Source: Neophaeococcomyces mojaviensis
Lineage: Eukaryota; Ascomycota; Eurotiomycetes; Chaetothyriales
Assembly (NCBI GenBank): GCA_030247915.1
Contig: JAPDRQ010000001.1
Span: forward strand, 248,001 to 312,000
DNA: 64,000 nucleotides
Direction of reading: 5' to 3'
Shown here: in pieces, positions 45,313 through 55,865 of the stretch
How the letters are laid out: the number at the start of each line of letters is the position of its first letter
Numbering within the stretch: the first letter of the stretch is position 1
Notes under the pieces: model-generated
What the model saw: the letters and a program-made list of their open reading frames with translations, nothing else
What the model was told of the DNA's origin: nothing
Databases searched by the model: none
Position numbers and translations under genes: made by a program

Positions 45313-47085
45313 ATGTATGCAAGTCTTCTCATCTTCTACCATTCTGCATATTAATGTGGCTGTAGGGCTCAAGAGCAAGACCGTTCCGATGATTCGCCCC
45401 ACTCATACTACAATTTGGGCACTTACCAGCGCCCCGTGACTACTACTTCTGATCAAGCACAGCTCTGGTTCAATCGGGGGCTTCTCTGGGCTTATGCATT
45501 TAACCACGAAGAAGCATTGCGTTGTTTCACACAAGCGACCCAACATGACCCAGAATGTGCCATGGCATACTGGGGTATTGCCTATGCCCTTGGTCCTAAT
45601 TACAACAAAGCTTGGATTCGGTTTGATGCTGAGGATCTGAAAAGGTCAATTCCAGAAGCTACTATTGCTCTGAGGCGTGCCCAGCAATTGGCACGGCATG
45701 CAACTCCTACGGAGCGAGCCGTTATTGAGGCAGCCTCTTCTCGATTTCCAAGCGAAGCCAACGTCAATGACTTGACAGACTTCGCACGTGTGAATCAAGC
45801 CTATGCTGATGCTATGCGTTCTGTGTATCATGGTCATAGCAATGACCTAGATGTCATAACCTTGTTCGTTGAGGCACTGATATGCATACGTCCTCGCAGA
45901 TTATGGGACTTGAACACTGGAGAACCAACCACAGAAGAAACAGTCGAAGGTCGCGTTGCCTTGGAAAGAGGGATGGCTCTGCCTAGGGGCCACGATCATC
46001 CCGCCTTCTGCCACCTCTACATCCATTTGATGGAAATGTCGCCATTTCCCGAGCTTGCACTGCCTGCAGCTGATCGCCTGCGCCGCCTTGTCCCTGATGG
46101 ATCCCATTTGCAGCACATGGCAACCCATATCGATATCGCATGCGGGGACTACCGGCACGGAGTTGACTCTAACCGAGACGCAATGCTTGTGGACGATAAA
46201 TACTTTGCTCGCGAGAAGGGCTCGATCTTGTACACTGTGTACAGAGCACACAATATACACGTCCTTATATATGCAGCTCTTATGTCTGGCCGTCAAGAAG
46301 ATGCAATTTCTGCGGCCAAGCGCCTGCCAGAGGTCCTCACCGAAGAGGTACTAGCGATAAAGACTCCCCCAATGGCGGACTGGGCAGAAGGAATGCTCAC
46401 GGGATTGATCCATGCGCTGATACGATTCGGTCGTTGGGGAGATATACTTCAGCTCGAAATTCCACAGAATCGAGAAATATTGTGCTCGACAACAGCGATG
46501 ACCTTCTATGCACGAGGAATAGCTCTGGGCGCGTTGGGCAGGATAAAAGAGGCGGAGGCTGCAAGGGAGGACTTCGAGGTATCACGTGCCACGTGCCTTT
46601 CTACTCGCCTCATCAGTGCATCATGCAAAGTGGTAGACATGCTCAAAGTCGCATCACTAATGCTACAAGGCGAGATCGAGTATCGCAAGGGAGATTTCGG
46701 TGCATCCTTTTCTCATTTACATGAAGCAATCAAGTATGAGGACATGTTGGCTTACTCAGACCCACCAGCGTGGATGCAACCTGTCCGCCATGCTCTTGGA
46801 GCTCTTTTGCTTGAACAAGGTCGAGTTGATGAGGCTGAGACGGTATTTAAAGAGGACCTTGGACTTAGCGATAGTCTACCACGCCGGAAGGCTCGCATCA
46901 ACAACGTGTGGGGTCTACACGGGTTGTATGAATGCTTTCAGAAATCTCGCAAAGACGACGAGGCCCGAAAAATCCGTCTGCAGCGCGACATTGCAATGGC
47001 CCTGGCGGATGTGCCGATTCAGGCATCTTGCTTTTGTCGACTGGAGGCATTCGAGGACTATAACAGGTGGGGCTCGTCGAGGTAA
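45313..47085 (+). CDS. TPR-repeat protein, probable split start codon
   Basis: The open frame from 45366 lacks a suitable ATG before the first TPR. A 51-nt intron at 45315-45365 (GTATGC donor, TGTAG acceptor) joins AT at 45313-45314 to G at 45366, creating ATG GCT CAA in frame. The product is then 573 aa beginning MAQEQDRSDDSPHSYYNLG. The first clear TPR is about residues 34-66 (WFNRGLLWAYAFNHEEALRCF, then ECAMAYWGIAYALGP), with more TPR-like helices around 340-560. It resembles fungal TPR proteins of unknown function; TPRs normally bind other proteins. No signal peptide or membrane helix. An unseen upstream exon is an alternative to the split start. Confidence 0.75.
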
Positions 47086-47794
47086 GGCTGTGGTCCATCC
47101 ACGAATACCCCAACAATAGGCGGAGTGATATGACCAGGTGACGAGAATACAATTCAGCGAATGCATGCATGCGAGACTTTATCCGTCTTGGTGAGGAAGG
47201 CATTGACCAGCTTGAATTGATTGTAGTTCTCAGTGTTACAATAACTCAGCTCCTGAAGAAAAGTGGCGTCGTAGGCATGAGCAGACCTCCTGTTCGTACC
47301 ATGAATTTCATGATCATTCTTTTACTAGCCATAGTGACAACAAGATTGGCAGTACTAAGTGGCAGCCTGCGCTCAGGTCAAGATCCTTCCTGTGCTTCGA
47401 ACACCTTCACTCCTTGATCAATTGCCGCCTGAACCTCCTTGTTTAAGGAATCTTTCTGGACATAGATACTCGTCATGATGGCATGACTTCCACCATTTGA
47501 CTCCCTCAGGTCCTTGATGTAGTTGGGTCTTTACCTGCGTTTGGCTGATGTAGATGCTTGTGATAGATAACTCCATTTTGGCTGACTTAGGTGCCTTGCA
47601 GTAAACGTGGTCGATATGTGCTGCACTGGAGCATCCGATATCCAACCGAGCAGCTGCGCCAATCGCACTTCCTCTGTTATACGCCTTGCTGAGATGAGAT
47701 CAGCAAGCGTCGATACAACGCCCGAGTTCCATCTTCGACAATGCTGATATCTCTGAACACATTGACCCCCATAACAGGTCTTAGACGAATGAAT
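47086..47794. other. Convergent intergenic region
   Basis: Between the TPR gene (plus) and the membrane protein gene (minus). No gene seen. Confidence 0.55.
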
Positions 47795-48523
47795 CTAGGT
47801 TTTTTTGAAGTCTCCCAATGCATCGGTAATTGCGCCGTTGATGATCCTAGTAAACAGTGTCGCTGGGACAATGTATGCAGTTCCGAACCCTACCATATGC
47901 ACTACTCCCAAGATACCGTCCAGCCAGCCCCATTCGTGCATGTATGCCACGAGCAACAAAGGTGATGTCCATGGGCTCATCAACATCGACAACATTGTAA
48001 TCAGGACAAGCGCCATTTTGATGTCTGCTCCTGTACTTTGCTTCATGGTTCGGTACGCTGTGCATGAGAGCAATGCCGTAAGAACATTCTCAGCGACCCA
48101 TGACCCGATGGGATACTTCTCGTAAAGCCCAAAACCAAAATGGTAGTCTCCGTGTGGGTACAATGTCAGGCCTGAAGGCGCAATGACAACGATATCCATC
48201 AACCAATGCACAATGCTGGAGGCAGCTCCAAGCATTGCTGCTTCCTTGCTGAAGCCGCCGATTATGTGGCAACCAATCCAGCCAAAGACGCAGGAGTAAA
48301 CAAGCATCATCAGCGCCGAGTGTTCCCAGTCGATGTATATAAAGTTCGTGTACATATATGGACCGGCATTTTTGTCTGGTTGCAAGATATCGAGGCCCAA
48401 AAAGGCATCAACACCACCGATGATGTCAAGGATGGAAGAGCCAAACATTATCGGCCATGCTGGAACAGAGGGGCCGGCGAGTGCCTTAATTAGAAGGGCA
48501 GCAGCAAAGTGTCCTTGATACAT
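47795..48523 (-). CDS. Small polytopic membrane protein
   Basis: Single exon, 242 aa, with about five to six hydrophobic helices and several conserved-looking His/Asp residues near the membrane: GHF at residues 4-6, WEHSA, and HWLMDIVVIAP followed by LYPHGDYHFGFG. This spacing recalls YdjM-like membrane metal-dependent hydrolases, but the match is by eye and weak. No N-terminal extension and no cleavable signal peptide is clear. Function unknown. Confidence 0.65.
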   Translation of the reverse strand: MYQGHFAAALLIKALAGPSVPAWPIMFGSSILDIIGGVDAFLGLDILQPDKNAGPYMYTNFIYIDWEHSALMMLVYSCVFGWIGCHIIGGFSKEAAMLGAASSIVHWLMDIVVIAPSGLTLYPHGDYHFGFGLYEKYPIGSWVAENVLTALLSCTAYRTMKQSTGADIKMALVLITMLSMLMSPWTSPLLLVAYMHEWGWLDGILGVVHMVGFGTAYIVPATLFTRIINGAITDALGDFKKT

Positions 48524-50839
48524 GCTTGACCTTTAATCCTTTGTCCCACACTTTGTGACTGGTACTGTCTGTATTGCGCTTTCGTAGACTGCTGCGTAAG
48601 GAGCAAATGCTCCAAGTGGGGACTAAATCACTTTGTTATGGATGGGTAGTAAACTGACTAAGAGTCAGGATTGTCAATTACATGGTGGAATTTCTTAAGT
48701 AAACCACATTTCAGTGCGCCTTTGCACCTCTTTGTAGAGACTAAGAAGATTTGTCTTAAACCATAAGTGGCAGCATAATCCGCCAAGACTAATGTCATCC
48801 ACCACCATTTAGAGAATACCACCATTTGGGAAATGCACCGCAGCGCGATGCACGTAACGCATTGATCGCATTACCATCATGTTTACTGCGTGTAGCTAGT
48901 AAGTTGCAAAAGCAGCGAAAACTATATAAAGTGGTGCGTCGGTGCACTTGCCTGTTTGGGCCTAACACTGGTCGAGGGCTTGGCCCATCTTGTTAGAAGA
49001 AGAGATGTCCGATCAGTAATCGCTATTAAAACATTCTCTCATCAGTGCGAAGTGCTTTCCGCACAACATTGTGTGGCAGTGTCGTTGGTCAACACTCTAC
49101 ACAAGAGCTTTTTAGCCGATGGACTACTATCCACGCTGATGAACACCAATAGCAAAAATGTTCCAGTTGGGTCTGTTGCATCCGGCATGTACTTGGCGAT
49201 GCAAATAGCAGTAAGGCAGCAGAAACCTAGTGGCAATGACTTGCTCTTCGGATCTCGCAATGCCACACATCCGACGAAACACTTATCCTCACATTGTGTG
49301 GTAATGGTTTCTGGGTGGGCTTGATGCATCTCGTTCATGCACAAACCAGTGAAGCTGTCGGCAGTGATCAGCTGACAACATGATGCCGATTGTTCCTGTC
49401 GACTGTCAATGATCCGACCTGCCATAAGACAAGCACAAATACAACGGGAACTCTTCAGTCTAATATTCAAACTACTCAGCACAAGCACTCCATTTAACAA
49501 GTACCGCGCTCCAAAATTTAAGAGTCGCTATGACGCACATCGTAGTCAATGGCAACGAAGTTGACCTTTTGACCTTGCTAACCGAGTTTATTGTCGAAAG
49601 ATGCTACGGAGCCAAGTCATTTTCTTGTCCAATGCAAGAAAAATTCACCTTCGAAGTACTTTGATTTAACTCTTCTCGACTTGACCTCATTGACCTCAAA
49701 GCAGAACAAGAAGAAGCTTGTTGATATAAGAATCGAACTCCAAGACTATATGGAAGGCAGAACCTACCTTTCCGCTACAGGCCGAACAAGGACTTGAGTC
49801 AAGTGCAGGCTTTGAAATTCGCTGCCCACGCATGGAAGTTACCCCGATTTCTTGCTGTCTCTTCATAAAATCAAGACAGCAATATCAGGAAGTGATTTGC
49901 CTGCTTGGTCATATGGAGGGGCGAAGAAAGTCTGTACAGAGGTTGTAGGAGGAGTGGATCAAAATGATATTCGAGGTGCGGGCTTTGAAAACTAGAGAAC
50001 GATCGCTTTATGTAAACAGAACTGCACGTTCGAAATGCACTAGTCTTAGGAGCCTGCATTTAACTGTGGTGGATGGTATAGTACTGCATCGAGCCCCTTT
50101 AGATTTCGTACCCCCATCCTTTCATGTTCAGTGAACAGCCGCCACATCTCTGGCCCGATCATCTGCATTCATACGTGTAAGCTTTGCTGATGAACAAGAT
50201 CTTCAGTCCAAATATCTCAGTATCAATATGATATAGCGATGATGAAATCCAATGCGGCGCTGCTGTGAGTGAAATAAACTTTTGCAATGGTATCGAACGA
50301 TAGTTGTTCGTAATGGAGCAAATGCTGTATGATCTCCGCACTCGATGTCTTATGTGCGTGTCCTTGATTTGAAGTCCAACGGAAGTTTGAGCAGCAGGCA
50401 CATTAGCTTTGTGCAATGACACGAAACTCACGTAAAAGTGTGGGCGTAACATGGAACTCTGTCTAAGTGTCATAATATATACGATTGAATGTCCTGTTTG
50501 TGATGCGGGAGGTTCATGGAGAAGGGTTGGAGAAAGCCATCGGTACCTGCGTCAAAAGTCACATGCAAGAGCCCCTTGGCCAATAGAATGGCGTTCCGCG
50601 GGTCATGCAGCATACAGATCAGCGTCGTGGTGCTTTGTTGTCGTTGGCTCGGAACTTGCAGCTAGGTAATTTGTGTGGGGTGAGCATGGTGGGCATAAGA
50701 CGCCACGACTGAGGAAAGAGACTGGTGAACTGTCATCAACTTTGTAAACTCAGAGGGTCACTCAAAGCAAAGGCTTTTCATACTTACCTGTGGATCATCC
50801 AAAACATATACGTAGTCCTATCAGAGGCATATTTCCCCA
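48524..50839. other. Long gene-free region
   Basis: 2.3 kb between a minus-strand and a plus-strand gene, so it should contain both promoters. TATATAAAG lies near 48923. A small cysteine-rich open frame on the minus strand (49425-49042) is listed separately as doubtful. Nothing else recognisable. Confidence 0.5.
49042..49425 (-). CDS. Doubtful cysteine-rich small ORF
   Basis: 127 aa from an ATG at 49425, with about 12 Cys, several in pairs or triplet-like spacing (CEDKCFVGC, GFCC, QCC). No signal peptide in this frame, no splice-supported upstream exon and no recognised family. It could be part of a small secreted protein or pure chance. Confidence 0.15.
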   Translation of the reverse strand: MAGRIIDSRQEQSASCCQLITADSFTGLCMNEMHQAHPETITTQCEDKCFVGCVALRDPKSKSLPLGFCCLTAICIAKYMPDATDPTGTFLLLVFISVDSSPSAKKLLCRVLTNDTATQCCAESTSH

Positions 50840-51994
50840 ATGGCTGATTCGATCCCCGAAACCCAGAAGGCCTACCTCGTCCCTGAGCTCGGCGGCACCG
50901 TCAACCTAGTAACAGACTATCCAGTACCCAAGCCCGGACCCAACGAAGTCCTCGTCAAGGTCTTGTACACCGGCGTCTGCCAAAGCGACCTTCACACTGC
51001 TCGCGGCACAGCTCCCGGCGCTGACGGCAAGTTTATCACTGACATAAAACTGCCCCACGTCGGCGGTCATGAAGGCGTCGGTCGTGTCGTCCAGGTTGGA
51101 CCTGACGAGGCATCAACAAGTAGAGGCGAAGTTGCGAACGTGAAGGAGGGCGATGTGGTAGGTATCAGGTTCCTGGCAAGAGTATGCCATGAGTGCGAGT
51201 TTTGTACCAGCGGAAGAGAGCAGCATTGTCAACAAGCAACGAATCATCTGCATCATGAGGATGGAAGTTTTCAGGAGTATTGCGTGTTGGATACGAAGTA
51301 TCTGACGTTATTGCCCGCGGATATTGACCTGAGTGTTGTTGGGCCAGTGCTATGTGCTGGGGTAACTGCATACAAGGCTGTGAAGAATGCAGGTCTGTCG
51401 ACAGGGCAATGGCTCGTTGTTGTAGGGGCTGGCGGTGGTCTTGGACATTTTGCGAGTATGTACACATGATTTGGCTCAAGTGTGTTTGACCGACTGATGT
51501 GAAATGCAGTTCAGTATGGAAAAGTGGCAGGAGCTAATGTCGTTGGTATCGATACCGGCAAAGTTAAGCAAGATTTCATCGAGTCATTGGGAGGGAAATT
51601 CGTTGACTTTTCGAAATCACCAAACATTGTCGAAGAGATAAAGACCCTCACTGGAGGGGGGGCGCATGCCGCTATTGTCACAAGTGGGAGCCCCAAGGCC
51701 TTCTCTGGGGCTGTGGACATGTTGAGGATAGGCGGAACCTTATGTTGCATAGGAATTCCGCCTGGTGATGTTCACCTGACAACACCAGTAGCCACCATTA
51801 TCATTAAGGGCTTGAAAGTGGTAGGCAATCTCGTCGGCTCCATGTCGGAAACTTTGGAGGCTGTTGAATTGGTCCGTAAGGGGCAAGTAAAGCCACATAT
51901 TGAGGTTCGTGATTTCGATCAGCTGACAGAAGTCTATGAGTTGCTCGAGAGGGGCGATATATTGGGTCGAATAGTGCTGCGGGTTGCGGGATGA
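50840..51994 (+). CDS. Zinc-dependent alcohol dehydrogenase
   Basis: Two exons, 50840-51455 and 51510-51994, with a 54-nt intron (51456-51509) joining GHFA to IQYGKVAGANVVG; 366 aa. Medium-chain dehydrogenase with intact zinc sites: catalytic Cys47, His77-Glu78 and Cys172; structural Cys116, 119, 122 and 130. The Rossmann glycine motif is GAGGGLG near 196-202, followed by an acidic residue at the end of the second strand (GIDTG), favouring NAD over NADP. Closest in pattern to fungal ADH1-type enzymes, which interconvert ethanol and acetaldehyde; other primary alcohols are possible. No targeting peptide. Confidence 0.92.
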
Positions 51995-53635
51995 GATGTG
52001 GTTAGCTGAGAGGTGATCTTACAGGTGTTGCTGCGATCTCAGATACTGTTTATAAATGCTCTTTGGAGGCGTCGTCAAATGACACGTGAAGTCCAATCAA
52101 GTCAGCCACTGCAGGTCGGATGTGATGCCAGTTAGTTTACATGACGCATCGGGAGTTTAGGCCACCGAGAGTCAGATCGACAGGTACCATAAAATGTAGT
52201 AAGATTCGCACTGGCTCGACTGAGCATTGTGCACTGACACTGCCTTCCTCAAACGTAAAGACACGCTCTCGAGATCTTGATGAGATATGCTACGGTCAGT
52301 GCTGGGCTCGTTCACCTATGTCTAGACTCTGGCTGAATTTATTATTCAGCCTTCACCATTGGCACTTTCAGATGAGCCATGTAAACGTCGTAGGGCTCCG
52401 GAGTCGCGTCTCTGTCACTGTGCTATTGGCTGGTCGGTTACTTGTTTGACGTTTCGTTGATCCAAGCACCCTGCATGGTGGCGTCACTTCTGCTCTTTCT
52501 TGGCAACACTGAGTTAGACGCGCAAGTCATCAAAGACGTGAACCGTCTGCAAGACGTGATCCAGGTGCAGCGCGTCAGACTCGGTTTTTGTAATTGTTGA
52601 GTCAGAATAGGCATTCTCTAGTCCTAATATAAGTTCGGTCATTCATTGTGGCTGCATAATGATTGCAGGTCTTCGTTTCTTGGTCCGATGATGCATCTGA
52701 TCAAGAGTGGTTCGCGATGAGTTTCTCCACAAGTGGGGTTGGGATGGAATGCAATTCATGTGCAGGGATATAGTTGCTTGTGGCAGGGCTTGCCACCATG
52801 CTGTCAGTTCGTTCCTATCCGATGCAAATTGTAGACCAGTGGATTTGGAGGCAGCAGATGTATTCCTGCAGGTAGAGAGTTGCCCATAATAACAACACAG
52901 CAGCGCCGCAAGAATTGCATATCAAGTCGACTATTAATGTAACGCTAGACATGAAGACACATCAATTATCTCTTGCGCTGTAGCCCTCATAGTTGATCAG
53001 GAGTCGCAGTGCATTAGGCTTGGTGCGAAAGAACCACCACCCCAAGGGAAGTATTCAATATAGTGATGTCTCGCTCCACTGAAGTCCCACTTTCACATCC
53101 ACACATCTGAATGAGGTCTCCGTCACACAGTTGAGTCGTGGGACTTGCCCCAAATGGTTGTTGAAACATATACCATCGACAACAGTATTGTTGGCATAAG
53201 AAACCAAAGCATCCAGCCGGCCCCTTCTTTTCGTCGGTCCTCCCTTGCTCATCGATCGACCGTGCTTCGAAATTTGCCCAAGGCGTGGAATTGAATGTCT
53301 AGCATCTCATGCCTGGACTCTTGAGGAAATTGTGGGGATTTGGAACGCCTTGACCTCATTCAGCCACTCAGAATTGATTAGGGTTGGCGGATGTAGTCTC
53401 GTTAGAGACCATCTTCCAGAGCACATTCCAGGCCTTGCATTCTTATTCGAAGATGCCACTTAACTGGGAGCGCTGGTAGATATTGCACGGTCACTACCTT
53501 GACTGCACTTTCAGACACGCACTCAGCAGTCTCGAGCTTTCGACATCTTCAAACACATACTCGCCAGTTTGTCTCGAGTCTGTCGTTTTCTCATCCTGTC
53601 ATCATTTGACATTGGTTCCCTCATGCGAGAGCAAG
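51995..53635. other. Long upstream region of the C2H2 factor
   Basis: 1.6 kb with no supported gene. A long leader with short upstream open frames may precede the zinc-finger gene; the coding frame itself is open from 53483 but starts only with TTG. Confidence 0.5.
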
Positions 53636-54901
53636 ATGGACAGCTTCGAGAATGCCTACCTCGATTCTAGTGTTGACTTCCTGCAAAATATCGATTCCGA
53701 GTTCGACGAGTACAGGTCTTTTGCACAACCAAACACTTGCCCATCGCTCTCATCCAGCTTTTTGACAATCAACACAACACAGATGAGTTTCGATGGGTCG
53801 AGACGAGACTCTTTAGGAACCGGAACACAATCATTGTCATCCCCTGAGGATTATACAACATCGATCGGCAGTGTAACAAGTCCGATCACCCCTCTCGGTC
53901 AACCAGCATCAAGTGTTCTGTACAGCTCAGAGCCATGGACAAAGGCTCCCCCACAGGACGTATGGCACCAACATGGGCCCGATATAGACAGCCTCTGGCT
54001 AGCATCAGACGAATCAATTATTGCGAACTGCCTGGTAAATGATTTGTCACAGCCATATTCATCATCAAATGCTCAACCAGAATATTTCCCCGTGGTTCAC
54101 TGCCCAAAGAGCACTTCAGATCCATCGTTGGCAAGGGCAATGTTCCAGAATCCTGGCTCGACCCACACAGCCCAAGATTTTGAGGACGTAATGCCTTGGC
54201 CAAGTACCAGTGTACTGACAGCCTCAGAGACGGTGGAACCAAGCAGAATTTTGCAGACCATCCTGCCAAGCTCGCCGCTTGTCAAGTTCGAGCCGATCAC
54301 ACCACTCAAACATCATCGTGCAAGCTCGACGCTGTACTCCAGCAGCCCGTTATCAGGTGGCTCCTCATCAGTTCTTACTTCCCAGTGGGATATTGATGAG
54401 TCCAAATATTTCAGCTCGCTGGATGCAACTCCCTACCAAGAGCAGAAGGTCTATCATCAGCCCTTATGTGGCTCGCCAGCAGTCGAAGATAAAGAGCAGG
54501 TCGATGATTGGCCACGAAAGCCTTTCCCCAGGAAGTCCGGAGTCGATTGTGAGGCCGTTATTCCTCAAAATGAGTTTGCTTGTTCCGTTCCAGGTTGCAT
54601 TGACAAGGATACTGGCAAGCCAAAGCGGTTCAAGAGGCAAGAGCATAAGAAGCGACATGAGAAGACAGTACATCAGAAGGTCGATATATTTGTTTGCTGG
54701 GTCTGTTCAAGGCCCTTTACACGGCGGGACAACCTGAAGTCGCACCAATTCAAGACACATGGACGCAAGTCAAACAACCAGCGGAATTCGTACGTTGCCA
54801 CGCTGGATGCAAACAGCAGATATTTTGACAAAGACTGGGAAGGCCGACTTAATGCTGATGGTCTACCAGTTGGTCATCCATCGTATCCCGAGGTCCAGTA
54901 G
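53636..54901 (+). CDS. BrlA-like C2H2 zinc-finger transcription factor
   Basis: Single exon, 421 aa. The first 300 residues are Ser/Thr/Pro-rich and disordered, with an acidic N-terminus suited to activation. Two C2H2 fingers lie near the C-terminus: Cys316, Cys321, His341, His346 (FKRQEHKKRH) and Cys354, Cys357, His370, His375 (FTRRDNLKSH). The end, RNSYVATLD then DWEGRLNADGLPVG, recalls the C-terminus of Aspergillus BrlA, the central conidiation regulator, in which fingers are followed by a YVATLD-type block. The similarity is from memory, and finger 1 is expanded between Cys321 and His341. Nuclear regulator; a developmental role is inference. Confidence 0.75.
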   Translation: MDSFENAYLDSSVDFLQNIDSEFDEYRSFAQPNTCPSLSSSFLTINTTQMSFDGSRRDSLGTGTQSLSSPEDYTTSIGSVTSPITPLGQPASSVLYSSEPWTKAPPQDVWHQHGPDIDSLWLASDESIIANCLVNDLSQPYSSSNAQPEYFPVVHCPKSTSDPSLARAMFQNPGSTHTAQDFEDVMPWPSTSVLTASETVEPSRILQTILPSSPLVKFEPITPLKHHRASSTLYSSSPLSGGSSSVLTSQWDIDESKYFSSLDATPYQEQKVYHQPLCGSPAVEDKEQVDDWPRKPFPRKSGVDCEAVIPQNEFACSVPGCIDKDTGKPKRFKRQEHKKRHEKTVHQKVDIFVCWVCSRPFTRRDNLKSHQFKTHGRKSNNQRNSYVATLDANSRYFDKDWEGRLNADGLPVGHPSYPEVQ

Positions 54902-55865
54902 AATTTGGAACGACCAGAGAGTTCTCGATGAGCGCAGACTGTTCTCCTTTGAGCCTGTGTGGTTCGACATTCGCACTTTGAAGCTGCGACTTTGGGTGTG
55001 CCGGTTTGGGGCTTTTGAAACTTTTTGTGACTTACAGCAGCATTTTCAGTACGACATGAGGATACAATTACTCAAAAATGGTTGAGTTTCCACTCCTTGA
55101 TAAATGAAGGAAACTTCATGAGGAACTTTGCTTCCTCATGAAAAAAGTTTAGGAGCCCGATGGAATCAATCTGCATGTGCGTGTTAGGAATATCCTTAGC
55201 GCGGAATGAGGCGTTACGCGTCGTGGCAGGACGCTAGGGATATCAGTATTGTCAACAAATCTCTGGAAAATGCATACATGCTGCAGGGGTAGCTGCATGG
55301 TACGCGCATTGCTTCTAGGATCTTAGGCACGAGGGAAGTGAACCAGCTAGGAATTAAAAGATAGGAAACATTATTGCATGCATAAGGTGCATCCTGTAAA
55401 TTAGTCTCAAGAGGAATGAACAATAAATCAATTCAAGCCATAGGTTACCTAGAAAGCGTTCGCAGGCTTGTTTGCGAACGGGAATAATTGTATTGGAGAT
55501 CACGCTTCTGAGCAGGATCGGAATCATGCAAAAAGGTTAAATGATTACCGAGGAGTATATCGCATGCTCTTCATCAGTCAAAGCAGAACCTGGTCTGTGC
55601 TTGTCCCAGAACCATGCTCTAGAACGTTCACATGAGATGACGTAGACATAGTGAGATAGACTTCCTGGACACTATGGCCCAGTTACGAGTAATATGCTCC
55701 ATGTGACACTGTATTCCGACTATTTCAACACCCTTGTCGGCGATGACAATTCATTAGACCCTCTTGGATCAAGAAGAGTATCACATCGACCCGATGGTTT
55801 CATGCAAACAGCTCCTTCGAACATACATCCCCCTTGCACCGAACTTGACAAGATATCAAGCGTCA
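54902..55865. other. Convergent intergenic region
   Basis: About 1 kb between the C2H2 gene (plus) and the disordered-protein gene (minus). No gene recognised. Confidence 0.55.

Noticed and set aside
48956..49324. 122-codon open frame on the plus strand after a TATA-like element
   Set aside because: It starts with TTG, has no recognisable content and overlaps an equally long antisense frame.
49725..49745. tRNA T-arm-like sequence on the minus strand (GTTCGATTC)
   Set aside because: Flanking bases do not pair into a T stem, and no D arm, anticodon arm or acceptor stem could be drawn.
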